Assembly (NCBI GenBank): GCA_964640545.1
Contig: CAZXHL010000018.1
Location: 1-34,600 of the forward strand
Direction: 5' to 3'
DNA: 34,600 bases
DNA from: JBGSZX01 sp964640545
Lineage (GTDB): Bacteria; Bdellovibrionota; UBA2428
The notes beneath the pieces were generated by a model, which saw nothing but the letters and a program-made list of their open reading frames with translations, was not told the DNA's origin and did no database searches. The position numbers and the translations under genes are program-made. Below are positions 1 to 7,740 of the stretch, piece after piece. Each line of letters begins with the position of its first letter. Positions within the stretch are counted from its first letter, which is position 1.

Positions 1-492
1 CTCAGTTGCAATCAAGCTTTCTCGGTTTCGAGGGCTAAAGCTGACCATAAAAACAGTCCCCCTAACTCCTGCTACGGCATTGGGAGTTTTGACTTGATAG
101 ACGTCGTCACCCTTTCCTGAATATTTTTTTCTTACATTACTTCTTACAGAACCTTTGTTCAGGCCCAGGACCGTCCCAGAGCTATTATTAATCTTCTGCC
201 CCACTCGCTCGATTTTAAGTTCCGTATCCCCACCAAGGACGATTTCGTTCCCGCCTTCTTTGAGTTTGATCTTGATTCGGCCACTATTGCCTGTCTCAAC
301 GACATCATCCTCATAAAGATTCTGATTTAACTTCAAAGAAATTCTTTCAGACTTTCGTTGAACAAAGACTTCCCCTTTGATCTTTATCACTTCTGCCGCC
401 ACGTTCGCCGCATAAGACAAACCGGGAGCCAGCAAAAAAATAAATAGGATAAAAACAAGGATAGACCGAATACGTACAGATAGTTCTTTCAT
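1..492 (-). CDS. FecR-domain exported protein (3' end cut by window edge)
   Basis: The reading frame starts at an ATG whose first base is 492 and runs without a stop for 164 codons to base 1, so the C-terminus is missing. Residues 1-28 form a signal peptide: basic start MKELSVRIR, a hydrophobic core, then an LSYAA cleavage region. The next part has the look of a FecR domain (PF04773): KGEVFVQRKSERISLKLNQ, then DDVVETGNSGRIKIKL, a VLGGDTELKI strand, and VKTPNAVAGVRGTVF, which matches the family's typical TPxAVxGVRGT signature. FecR domains outside the FecIR system occur in periplasmic proteins, often beside LysM or adhesin modules; which partner domain follows here cannot be seen. No good Shine-Dalgarno precedes the ATG. 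A TAGTAT box lies only six bases before it, so a very short leader is possible. Confidence 0.75.
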   Translation of the reverse strand, partial: MKELSVRIRSILVFILFIFLLAPGLSYAANVAAEVIKIKGEVFVQRKSERISLKLNQNLYEDDVVETGNSGRIKIKLKEGGNEIVLGGDTELKIERVGQKINNSSGTVLGLNKGSVRSNVRKKYSGKGDDVYQVKTPNAVAGVRGTVFMVSFSPRNRESLIATE

Positions 493-583
493 ATCTATAT
501 ACTAAACAATCCCACGCCAGATATGGGGTGAATAACGATGACACAAGGTTAAGATTTCATGAATCTCTGAGTTGGAGCTTTTC

Positions 584-1771
584 TTAATTTTTCTCTAACA
601 CGGCAAGCACCTCTAGATGGGGTGTTTGAGGGAACTGATCAACCGGCTGCAATTCAACCAAGCGAAAGCCAGCCCTTTCAAAGTCTTGAGCATCCCGGAG
701 GAAGGTCGCCATATGGCAAGACACATAAATAATTTTCTTCAAGTTCTTAGCTTTCGCAAGAAACTGATCTTTCAATTTCCATCCATCTCTCGGCGGATCC
801 AGGAGCAACAACTCTGCCTTCGAAATCATCTCACTGTGCCTTGCCACAAAATTTTCTAGAAAAAGATTCTCCGTCTTCGAATCGACGCCCTTTAGGTTCT
901 TTGAGTTCAAGGCATCAACCGCCGTTGGAGCTCCCTCAAGAGCAAGGATGTCTTGAAAACCAGCCCTAACAAGAACCTCTGTAAAATTTCCCTCACCCGA
1001 AAACAATTCAATTGCCGTCGACCCTTTTGAAGAAGAAAGAGCACAACGCTCAAGAACCCAGTTTTTCATGAACTGATTTTGTTCATCATTAGCCTGACGA
1101 AACTTCATCACCTGCCCTGGAAAGGCCCACTCAATTTCAAGATCTTCGTCTAAATCAAAAAAACTAAATCCCGTTTTTCGGTCGAGGAGACTCTTGTCAT
1201 CAGCAGAGAGTTCGGCCAAATCAAAAGGCTCTCTTCGAAGGCGGTCTTTCAAAACAAGAAGCTTCTCGCGCAGTTGATCCTTCAAAACAATACAATCCTC
1301 AATAGGTGCGAGCTGATGTGTCTGAGGCGTCAAATACCCCAACCTAGAACCGTCCGTTTGCAGTCTCGCTCTATTGCGATAACCCCATTCTTTCGGGGAG
1401 GGCTGTGCTTTAGAAATTTTTGCCGAAGCCGCACTTTGGAGCTTATTGAGGGAATGCTTAACCGTTAAGTCTTTTTCAGCCAGCTGCGAAGCATAACTCC
1501 CGATCTGCCAGGCGCACCCTCCGCACTGACCAAGCTCATAACCAAAATGAGGGCACCGAGGGTCAACTCTTTCGGCACTAGGCTTCAAAACTTCTACGAT
1601 TTTTCCCGTGGCAAAATTTTTCTTTTTCTCAACTAGAGAAATTTTTAAAAAATCTCCAACCCAAGCCCCACTCACAAAAACAACAAAGCCATCGGGATGA
1701 CGAGCTAAGCCCGCTCCATTTGAAGACATAGAAAAGATTTCGGATTCAAAGCTTTCTTTTAAATGTTGCAC
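584..1771 (-). CDS. TrmA/RlmD-family RNA 5-methyluridine methyltransferase with Fe-S cluster
   Basis: Class I SAM-dependent enzyme of the TrmA/RlmC/RlmD family, which methylates C5 of uridine in 23S rRNA or tRNA. Residues 8-65 resemble a TRAM RNA-binding domain. Three cysteines in CPHFGYELGQCGGC (C73, C83, C86) plus C160 in IEDCIVL fit the [4Fe-4S] cluster of RlmD/RumA. WGYRNRA (129-135) is a family motif. ELFSGEGNF (255-263) is the SAM loop, LLLDPPRDG (322-330) is motif IV, and YVSCHMATFLRD holds the expected nucleophile C352. The start is GTG. A later ATG at residue 15 would cut the first TRAM strand, so the GTG is kept although its ribosome site is weak. It follows rlmN by 19 bases, probably in one operon. 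Substrate (U1939, U747 or tRNA U54) cannot be told from sequence alone. Confidence 0.88.
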   Translation of the reverse strand: MQHLKESFESEIFSMSSNGAGLARHPDGFVVFVSGAWVGDFLKISLVEKKKNFATGKIVEVLKPSAERVDPRCPHFGYELGQCGGCAWQIGSYASQLAEKDLTVKHSLNKLQSAASAKISKAQPSPKEWGYRNRARLQTDGSRLGYLTPQTHQLAPIEDCIVLKDQLREKLLVLKDRLRREPFDLAELSADDKSLLDRKTGFSFFDLDEDLEIEWAFPGQVMKFRQANDEQNQFMKNWVLERCALSSSKGSTAIELFSGEGNFTEVLVRAGFQDILALEGAPTAVDALNSKNLKGVDSKTENLFLENFVARHSEMISKAELLLLDPPRDGWKLKDQFLAKAKNLKKIIYVSCHMATFLRDAQDFERAGFRLVELQPVDQFPQTPHLEVLAVLEKN

Positions 1772-1790
1772 GAATAGATATTTCTAGAGA

Positions 1791-2876
1791 CTAAGAGAGA
1801 TAATGAGCATCGAGTTTCAGCGGGGGCTTCTCTTTGCGAACATGTTCCGAGGCCAATTGACCACAAGCTGCAGCAATGTCTCTTCCACGAGAACTGCGAA
1901 TAAAGTTAAGGAGTCCATACTGAGAAAGCACTTGCCGAAAGGCCGCCACATTTTTCTCTTTTGGGCGCTTAAAATCAATGTTTGGGTTTTCGTTGTATAG
2001 CAAAAGATTTACCTTCGAAGGAATGCCTCTCAGAAGTTTCCCTAGCTGGTGAGCATGTTCAGGCTGATCATTCACTTCATCAATCAAAATATATTCCCAA
2101 GTGATGTTAAAATCGCGAGGCTTATTCGGCATAACCTTGATCGTTTCTTTGATACCGCCCAAAAGTTTTTCAATCGGGTAAGCCTTGTTGATCGGCATGA
2201 TCTTTGTTCTGATTTCATTATTAGGGGCATTGAGTGAAATCGCCAAACGACTTCTAGAATTCATCAAAAAATGCTGAATCTTCGGGAGGAGTCCGCTGGT
2301 GGAAACTGTAATTTTCTTAGGGCCGATTCCCAGAGCATCTTGATCACTCATGATCTCGATGGCTTCCATAACTTCATCGTAATTATCAAATGGCTCGCCC
2401 ATTCCCATGAGCACAACATTTGTAATTCGAGCATGAGTCGGCATCGACAGTAGTTGTGCGGCGATTTCGCCAGCCGTGAGATTTCTCTCCACCTTCTGCT
2501 GACCTGTCATACAGAAGGTGCAACCCATTTTGCATCCGACCTGCGAAGAAACACAAACCGTGACGCGGTCTTGATCGGCCCTTGGAATCCAGACGGTCTC
2601 AACCGTTTTAAAATCATCGAGCATGAATAGGTGCTTGATCGTGCCATCAGCTGACTCTTGTTTAGTGGCTAGTTTGAGCTGTTTGATTTCGAATTCGGAT
2701 TCGAGACGCTCGCGTAAAGGTTTAGAAACATTCGTCATTTCGGCAAAGCTTTGAGCTCTTTGCTTCCAAAGCCATTGAAAAACTTGCTTAGACCGGAAAC
2801 TGGGTTCACCCCATTCTGCAAATAGATTTGCTAGAGCCTTGGGGCCCAAATGCATAATGTTTCGTTTTGCAGTCAT
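1791..2876 (-). CDS. rlmN: Dual-specificity 23S rRNA/tRNA A2503/A37 C2-methyltransferase RlmN
   Basis: Radical-SAM methyltransferase of the RlmN/Cfr family, installing 2-methyladenosine in 23S rRNA (A2503) and some tRNAs. With the ATG at 2876 the protein has 361 residues, normal for the family. The radical-SAM cluster motif CKMGCTFC gives C115, C119 and C122. GMGEPFDNYDEV is the usual SAM-binding segment, RLAISLNAP is highly typical, and the C-terminal AACGQLA carries the second catalytic cysteine that forms the transient methyl-protein adduct. A longer TTG-initiated version (from 2921) is possible, but the ATG follows a GGGGCCGA stretch and fits the family start better. The gene is divergent from the diguanylate cyclase gene and is followed closely by the TrmA-family gene, making a small rRNA/tRNA modification unit. 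Confidence 0.95.
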   Translation of the reverse strand: MTAKRNIMHLGPKALANLFAEWGEPSFRSKQVFQWLWKQRAQSFAEMTNVSKPLRERLESEFEIKQLKLATKQESADGTIKHLFMLDDFKTVETVWIPRADQDRVTVCVSSQVGCKMGCTFCMTGQQKVERNLTAGEIAAQLLSMPTHARITNVVLMGMGEPFDNYDEVMEAIEIMSDQDALGIGPKKITVSTSGLLPKIQHFLMNSRSRLAISLNAPNNEIRTKIMPINKAYPIEKLLGGIKETIKVMPNKPRDFNITWEYILIDEVNDQPEHAHQLGKLLRGIPSKVNLLLYNENPNIDFKRPKEKNVAAFRQVLSQYGLLNFIRSSRGRDIAAACGQLASEHVRKEKPPLKLDAHYLS

Positions 2877-2975
2877 TCGGCCCCATATATCGCACTCTTT
2901 TAGCAGCTGCGTCAATACCAAAATTTAACACGATGTCACTGGATTCCCTTGATATTATTACCGATAACTAAGTAG

Positions 2976-3947
2976 ATGAGCAGCGTAGACGAAAAGTGGC
3001 TCGAGCCACAACATGCCCTATCCGACATGGATGATTCCGAGGGGGATAAGACTACTGTCATCGTAAGTCTCAATGAGCTTCAGGGTAAAGACGACGGAGA
3101 GACTAAGGTTCCCGTACTACGCATCAGCCGCGGCACCGAAACCGGCAGGCACTTCATTCTTCAGAACCAGCAAAATTTCAACATTGGTCGCTCGAACGAA
3201 TGTTTTATCGTCACACCGGACGCAAGCTGCTCAAGAAAGCATGCCGAATTTTTCTTAGCGACCAACGGCGATGTTTTCGTCAAAGACCTCGGCTCCACCA
3301 ACGGTACAGCTGTCAACGGAGTTCGTATCACCGCTCCCAAACAACTTGAGGTCAACGACATGATTCAAGTCGGGGATAATACAGAATTTGTCTATGAACA
3401 AATGCGCAAGTCAGAAGCAACAGCTCAAGTTGAGATTTATGAAAAAGCGACCCGGGACTCCCTAACCGGAACCTACAACAGACATTTTTTCGAAGAGACT
3501 ATGGCCAGTGTCATCAAGAAAAGAAATGCAGAACAGTCGGGCATGGGACTCATCATCTTCGACATCGACCACTTCAAGGCTGTAAATGATACCCACGGAC
3601 ATCCCGCTGGTGACGCCGTCATCAAAGAAGTTGGACGAAGAATTCCTACCGTTATTCGTGGCGACGACATTTTTGCTCGAATTGGTGGAGAAGAATTTGC
3701 CATTCTTCTTAGATCAAACGACGATGCTTTGATCGCCAAAATGACAGAACGCATCCGAAAAATTATTGAGGCTGCTCCGTTTAAAACGGACAAGGGCGAT
3801 TTGCCCATACACGTTTCTGTAGGCTCGGCGTTTATCGTTGGTGAAACCAAAATCGACTACGCGACACTATACGAAACCGCAGACAAAGCTCTCTACGCAG
3901 CCAAACAAGGCGGTAGAAACCGCTGCGTAAACAGCATCATTCCTTAA
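2976..3947 (+). CDS. dgcB: FHA-GGDEF diguanylate cyclase, DgcB-like
   Basis: Makes c-di-GMP from two GTP. Residues 1-45 are an acidic tail containing DKTTVIV, with paired T26/T27. An FHA phosphothreonine-binding domain follows (about 46-140): IGR (70-72), SRKHA (86-90) and GSTNG (106-110). The GGDEF domain is at about 155-320: DSLTGTYNR, FDIDHFK, NDTHGH and the active-site GGEEF (237-241). An RGDD product-inhibition I-site lies five residues before it. This architecture is that of Bdellovibrio bacteriovorus DgcB (Bd0742), needed for prey invasion. There the FHA domain was reported to recognise a phosphorylated site in the protein's own N-terminal tail; the TT pair here is a good candidate by analogy. 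There are no membrane segments, so it should be cytoplasmic. The gene is transcribed alone, divergent from rlmN and convergent with the next gene. Confidence 0.88.
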   Translation: MSSVDEKWLEPQHALSDMDDSEGDKTTVIVSLNELQGKDDGETKVPVLRISRGTETGRHFILQNQQNFNIGRSNECFIVTPDASCSRKHAEFFLATNGDVFVKDLGSTNGTAVNGVRITAPKQLEVNDMIQVGDNTEFVYEQMRKSEATAQVEIYEKATRDSLTGTYNRHFFEETMASVIKKRNAEQSGMGLIIFDIDHFKAVNDTHGHPAGDAVIKEVGRRIPTVIRGDDIFARIGGEEFAILLRSNDDALIAKMTERIRKIIEAAPFKTDKGDLPIHVSVGSAFIVGETKIDYATLYETADKALYAAKQGGRNRCVNSIIP

Positions 3948-3963
3948 GCTGTGCGCGCTTAAG
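3943..3963. repeat. Inverted repeat at the end of the dgcB-like gene
   Basis: CTTAAGC and GCTTAAG form a perfect 7-bp stem around a 7-base loop, overlapping the TAA stop of the cyclase gene. It lies in the 44-base space between two convergent genes. No T-run follows on either strand, so it is at best a weak or factor-assisted terminator. Confidence 0.4.
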
Positions 3964-3991
3964 TGTTGAACGGCGCGGTACTAATGCTCTC

Positions 3992-4969
3992 CTAGCGGAT
4001 TCCGTACACCATCATCTTCTGCAAAATCTCAGTCTTAGAAATTCCAAGTGTCTGCGCAGCCTGACGAGTGTCTCCCTTGTAAGCCCCGAGAACGGCCTTT
4101 AGCTTCTGCTTTTCCTTCACTTGAGCTGTGATGTCGTTAGGCTTGAGCTGTTCAAAGCTGAAGGTTGTCACGCCCCCAGAAGGAAGCAAGTCAGACTTCT
4201 TCCAAGTTGAGACATCAGCCTTCTTCGCGCATAGATTGCGAAGGAGCTTCTTAAGCTCGTCAATATTTTCGTAAAAAGATTGACCACTCAAAACATCAAC
4301 TAGCCAAACCGGAGGCAATTGCTTCTTGCCCGAGATTTCTTGAATCAACTCCACAAGCATATGGGGCATATCCTCGGCCCGATCTCTAAGGCTAGGCATA
4401 AAGATCGCAAAACCTGTGAGCATTTGGAAAAGCTCTTTGTTGAATTCGCCCTTCATCACGCTAAGTGACAAAGCTCTTTCGGTACCGATGAATACTCGAG
4501 CTACAGGACAGCTACGCTTGCCCATTTCTTTTCTGAGCTTCAAGTACTCAAGGAACTCTTCTTGCACCTCAGCACTCATACGATCAACATGCTCAAAATA
4601 TACGACGTCTTCATGGCTCGTTTTAGGAGCGTAAAGCAAACGGCTAAATCCAACTTCAAGGAAGTCACCTCGAAAGACTTTGAACTTGCCCGGAGCTTCG
4701 CCCAGAAGTCCTGCGTGTACATTTTGTAGATAGTAGTATTCTTCAACGTGCTTGCGCTTGCCCGTTCCACGCTCTCCGTAGAGAAGGACTGGGATATCGC
4801 GATGCTCAAGCAAGCTCAGCCAATGGATGTACGCTTCTCGCAATGCGGGAACGTAAGTTTTAAGAGATCGACCAAAGACACCCTTGCGAGCAAGGTCCAT
4901 TGTTTTGCGGTGAAACCGCCGTGCTAATAATGTGGGATCCGTTGCCGAACCATTTGCACTTTTTTGCAT
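3992..4969 (-). CDS. Degenerate NtrC-like AAA+ protein with Fis-type HTH, no GAFTGA motif
   Basis: The fold follows a sigma-54 enhancer-binding protein, but its working parts are changed. Walker A is GERGTGKR (65-72). The segment that should carry the sigma-54-contacting GAFTGA loop reads FSRLLYAPKTSHED, with no trace of it. The Walker B position is VVYFEHV (122-128) in place of the usual LFLDEI, so the catalytic acids are not in their normal context. Later parts are recognisable: RVFIGTER (sensor I), FNKELFQMLTGFAIFMPSLRDRAEDMP (arginine-finger region), and a C-terminal Fis-like helix-turn-helix (about 285-325: RQAAQTLGISKTEILQKMMVYGIR). No receiver or GAF domain precedes the AAA+ part. The start is certain: GGAGGATAG before the ATG. 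I infer a DNA-binding regulator that cannot activate sigma-54, perhaps a repressor or a partner of the intact activator 3 kb away. Confidence 0.8.
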   Translation of the reverse strand: MQKSANGSATDPTLLARRFHRKTMDLARKGVFGRSLKTYVPALREAYIHWLSLLEHRDIPVLLYGERGTGKRKHVEEYYYLQNVHAGLLGEAPGKFKVFRGDFLEVGFSRLLYAPKTSHEDVVYFEHVDRMSAEVQEEFLEYLKLRKEMGKRSCPVARVFIGTERALSLSVMKGEFNKELFQMLTGFAIFMPSLRDRAEDMPHMLVELIQEISGKKQLPPVWLVDVLSGQSFYENIDELKKLLRNLCAKKADVSTWKKSDLLPSGGVTTFSFEQLKPNDITAQVKEKQKLKAVLGAYKGDTRQAAQTLGISKTEILQKMMVYGIR

Positions 4970-5017
4970 CTATCCTCCGTGACGCCAATCTCAAATCTCA
5001 TCTGGCCTTGGTAGCCT

Positions 5018-5038
5018 GGTTCTGATTCCTTCAGAACC
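5018..5038. repeat. Perfect 8-bp inverted repeat upstream of the degenerate NtrC-like gene
   Basis: GGTTCTGA (5018-5025) and TCAGAACC (5031-5038) pair perfectly around a 5-base loop. It sits about 50 bases upstream of the ATG at 4969, where an operator or leader hairpin for that gene would be. On the plus strand it is followed by GTTTTCTTA, so it could also stop antisense transcription. No other function is visible. Confidence 0.45.
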
Positions 5039-5157
5039 GTTTTCTTATAAGCAATTTGTGGACCAGAAGTTTTTCGCCCTATCCCACTGTATTCACAGGA
5101 CGAAATGCGCACCGTGTGAAAAAAACTTAAACACTCACGGCGCAAATGCCTAAAACT

Positions 5158-7608
5158 TCATCGAAATACGGGGCCAAGACCTTCAGGCTCAACTGTAGAG
5201 CGGCGGCGGGTAGGAGCATTATGAGGCCCATAGTCTTTTAAGATCTTCTCAGCGCGAGCAAAGCTTCTGTAGTGGCAAGCACGACGCTCATTGAAACTTT
5301 CATAAAAGCTATTCATGGAAACCTTATAAGAGGGTTTTCCATATTCTCTGGAGAAAGACTTCTTCTGTGCCCCTACGCAAAGCTCGAGTGGCACGTCTTC
5401 TCGAAGATGTACTTCTTTCCAATTTGGAACGGCAAGCAGTAAGAGACATAGACGATTGAAAGCAGGCTTAATATCCGCATCCATCTGAGCGTGCTTGTGA
5501 TAAAAGCGCAGCGTTTTCCCAAGTTGCTCCGAAAAAGTAACCGCAAAGCCCTGAGTGGCAACTTGGAAATTCGGAAGCGATGTAGCAATGTCATCAGTCA
5601 CAATAGTAGGCGACGTTTGGTTGAATACTTCGAGTTCTTCCAAAATGTCTTGAGAAGCTAGCAACTGTGCCGAAGTCGTCCTATCTAAGCCTGGTTCATC
5701 GGGCTTGATCACTCGATTGTACAATTCGTAGCGAATCAATTTTCGCAGACGATCCGACATAAATGCTAGGCCGTATTGAAGCCTTGCTTCTTTATAGACT
5801 TTATCGAGAGCATTCTTGGCAATTTTGTCTTCAGGAGTGCTCGGGGGAAAAGGGTTTTCTGGATCGCCTGGGTTCTCTGGATCTTCTGGGTCGGCGATAT
5901 CATCCCCCAATCCCAATTCGGCCGCCATAACTGCATCATCCACAATTTTGCGAATCTTGGAAAGACGTGCACGTGTATCGACATACAATTTTTTTGTATT
6001 CACACTCATCTGGTCTTCATTAACATTCGTGAGAAAATCAATAAGTGAATCAAGAGCCTGCAAAGGGCTAGACCCACGACGTACTCCATCAAGGACTGGG
6101 GTTTCTGCCGCGAACAAGACCTGTCTTGGGTCCACCTGTAATCTCTTAGCTCGTTCTTCGTTCAAGCTTTTTTCCCCCGCACGATACAAGAACTCAATCC
6201 GCTCTTCGATAACTTGGGGGTTAAATGGATACCCAATCGTCTCAGCTCCCTCAAAAAGCTTTCGAATATAAGATTGTGACGGGGTTCCGCTAAAACTCAA
6301 AATCACTAGCTGATTATCAACTTCAGTTGTTGGTCCCTGTTCAAGCCCAGCCAAAATCCACGGAATATCCGCCGCATTGAAGACATCCGCTATGGGGTTC
6401 GATGAGCTCACGTTGAGTGCCGTGCTATTGTAATAAGCTGCATAATCCGTAATCGTCAGAATGGCTTTCTTTAAGGTTTCAAATCTGATCTTTAAATCCG
6501 CGTCGGAGTTCCCCGTAGGTAAAATGTCGATCTTTTCCTGGAGCTCTGCATAGGCTGACGATCTAAACGCTTTCAAAGCAGCTTCTTTTGCATCCACAAC
6601 CTTTTGCCTATTGGCTTCCTCAGTGTTTTGAGGTCTCGCTCCAGACTTCACCTTGTCGAGCCAATTTAGAACAATAGGCACTTCCCTTTGGAGATAACGA
6701 ACACCATTATAAAAATGTCCTTCTTTTCCAAGAGAATCCATGCGAAGTCTGTGCAGGTCAAGAGCTTCTTTGGCCCCACACCATTGATTCGACATCGCTT
6801 CCAATACACAGCTAAATGATTCATGAATAGAAGCTTCAGAAATGCGATTGATTTTTTTCGCAAGATTGCTCTTGCGACTAAACTCGACGGCACTTGAAAC
6901 AAGTTCTGCGCCAGCAGCAACTCCCAAACTAAGACCACCCGTTAGAGCCATCGCCCCAATGGAACTTGATAGCGTCACAAGAGAGGAGAAGAATTGTGGA
7001 CTCTGGGAAAAACACTCTTTTTGGGCCGTTGCTTGGTCCATGATCAACTTTAAAGCGCTCACAGATTGCTGTGCAATGAGCCTTTGTCTCAAGTCTTTTT
7101 TCTGTAGTTCGTTTCTTCTTTCGAGGACTCCCATCCGAAGCTGGACATCACGAAGAGACGCTTCGTAACTTGTAACGAGAGCAGCATCGTTGTTGTTCTG
7201 GGCATCTTGAAGTTGAACTAGTAATTCAAAGCGAGTGCGTTTTTGGGATTCCCACTCCAGCTCTTCATACGTCATGGTTTCTTTATCGAGAACTGTCTGC
7301 AAGGTATTGAGACTATCAAGTGCTCCAGCAAGTGACTTACAGGCAGGATCGTCTTTCATGGTGATCAATGCATTCGCGAGACTTTTTGCGGAAGAACGCG
7401 CCTGCTGTGTCCACTCTCCGTGACTCGGGCAGAATCCACTGAAGGATTTGAAAAGACTTTCTGATTGATCCAAACTTCCCGTAGGAACCGTAGAATCATC
7501 TCCAGGAGCTTTCGAACCAGCTGCATGTACTGGCAAAGAAGAAACGAGGGCAAAGCCCAATAAAAGCGCTAGAAAGAGTTGAGATGGTTTATATGTCCCC
7601 GGAAACAT
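5158..7608 (-). CDS. Large secreted protein of unknown function
   Basis: I do not recognise a family for these 816 residues. Residues 1-30 are a clear Sec signal peptide (FLALLLGFALVSSLPVHAAG). The mature part starts with a region containing cysteines, then long charged helices (about 110-190) likely to form coiled coil. At about 205-245 there is a Gly/Ala/Ser-rich hydrophobic stretch (SSSIGAMALTGGLSLGVAAGAELV) that could cross or insert into a membrane. More helical sequence follows, then a Pro/Asp/Glu/Asn linker near residues 560-580 (DPEDPENPGDPENPFPPS) separating a final domain of about 230 residues ending with several cysteines. No enzyme motif is seen. The ATG has no Shine-Dalgarno; a TTGACA/TAGAAG pair upstream would place the RNA start almost on the ATG. 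It is probably periplasmic or cell-surface. Confidence 0.75.
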   Translation of the reverse strand: MFPGTYKPSQLFLALLLGFALVSSLPVHAAGSKAPGDDSTVPTGSLDQSESLFKSFSGFCPSHGEWTQQARSSAKSLANALITMKDDPACKSLAGALDSLNTLQTVLDKETMTYEELEWESQKRTRFELLVQLQDAQNNNDAALVTSYEASLRDVQLRMGVLERRNELQKKDLRQRLIAQQSVSALKLIMDQATAQKECFSQSPQFFSSLVTLSSSIGAMALTGGLSLGVAAGAELVSSAVEFSRKSNLAKKINRISEASIHESFSCVLEAMSNQWCGAKEALDLHRLRMDSLGKEGHFYNGVRYLQREVPIVLNWLDKVKSGARPQNTEEANRQKVVDAKEAALKAFRSSAYAELQEKIDILPTGNSDADLKIRFETLKKAILTITDYAAYYNSTALNVSSSNPIADVFNAADIPWILAGLEQGPTTEVDNQLVILSFSGTPSQSYIRKLFEGAETIGYPFNPQVIEERIEFLYRAGEKSLNEERAKRLQVDPRQVLFAAETPVLDGVRRGSSPLQALDSLIDFLTNVNEDQMSVNTKKLYVDTRARLSKIRKIVDDAVMAAELGLGDDIADPEDPENPGDPENPFPPSTPEDKIAKNALDKVYKEARLQYGLAFMSDRLRKLIRYELYNRVIKPDEPGLDRTTSAQLLASQDILEELEVFNQTSPTIVTDDIATSLPNFQVATQGFAVTFSEQLGKTLRFYHKHAQMDADIKPAFNRLCLLLLAVPNWKEVHLREDVPLELCVGAQKKSFSREYGKPSYKVSMNSFYESFNERRACHYRSFARAEKILKDYGPHNAPTRRRSTVEPEGLGPVFR

Positions 7609-7614
7609 GGGCCG

Positions 7615-7643
7615 CTTCTAGAGAAAACAACGCTGCGTGTCAA
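7615..7643 (-). promoter_or_regulatory. Possible promoter of the 816-residue secreted protein
   Basis: Reading the minus strand, TTGACA (7643-7638) is followed after exactly 17 bases by TAGAAG (7620-7615). The expected RNA start is near 7608, the first base of the ATG, which would agree with the lack of a ribosome-binding site. The -35 box overlaps the T-run of the terminator of the preceding gene. The -10 box is imperfect at its last position. Confidence 0.35.
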
Positions 7644-7680
7644 AAGAAAAGCGCCCCTTACCCGAAAGTAAGAGGCGCTT
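7641..7680 (-). terminator. Rho-independent terminator of the sigma-54 activator gene
   Basis: On the minus strand the arms AAGCGCC and GGCGCTT, plus an inner CTTAC/GTAAG, make a 12-bp stem with one internal mismatch and a 6-base loop. TTTTCTTTTG follows at once. It lies about 60 bases after the stop codon of the activator gene. Confidence 0.8.
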
Positions 7681-7699
7681 AATTTTCAGTAGCTTACGC

Positions 7700-7740
7700 A
7701 AGTGCCGTATACAGGTATGCGATACCTGTATGCGGCACTT
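7700..7740. repeat. Long inverted repeat (19-bp arms) abutting the activator stop codon
   Basis: Arms at 7700-7718 and 7722-7740 pair over 19 positions with a single mismatch that becomes a G-U pair in RNA; the loop is three bases (GCG). The right arm ends in the first base of the activator's stop triplet. There is no T-run directly after it, and a proper terminator follows 20 bases on, so this is extra structure. Its outer bases are AGTGCC/GGCACT, the same hexamer seen twice before the start of the gene; its inner part is ACAGGTAT/ATACCTGT. Confidence 0.75.

Noticed and set aside
5816..6271. 151-codon open frame on the plus strand with Gly/Ser repeats
   Set aside because: Shadow of the Pro/Asp linker and adjacent coding sequence of the 816-residue protein.
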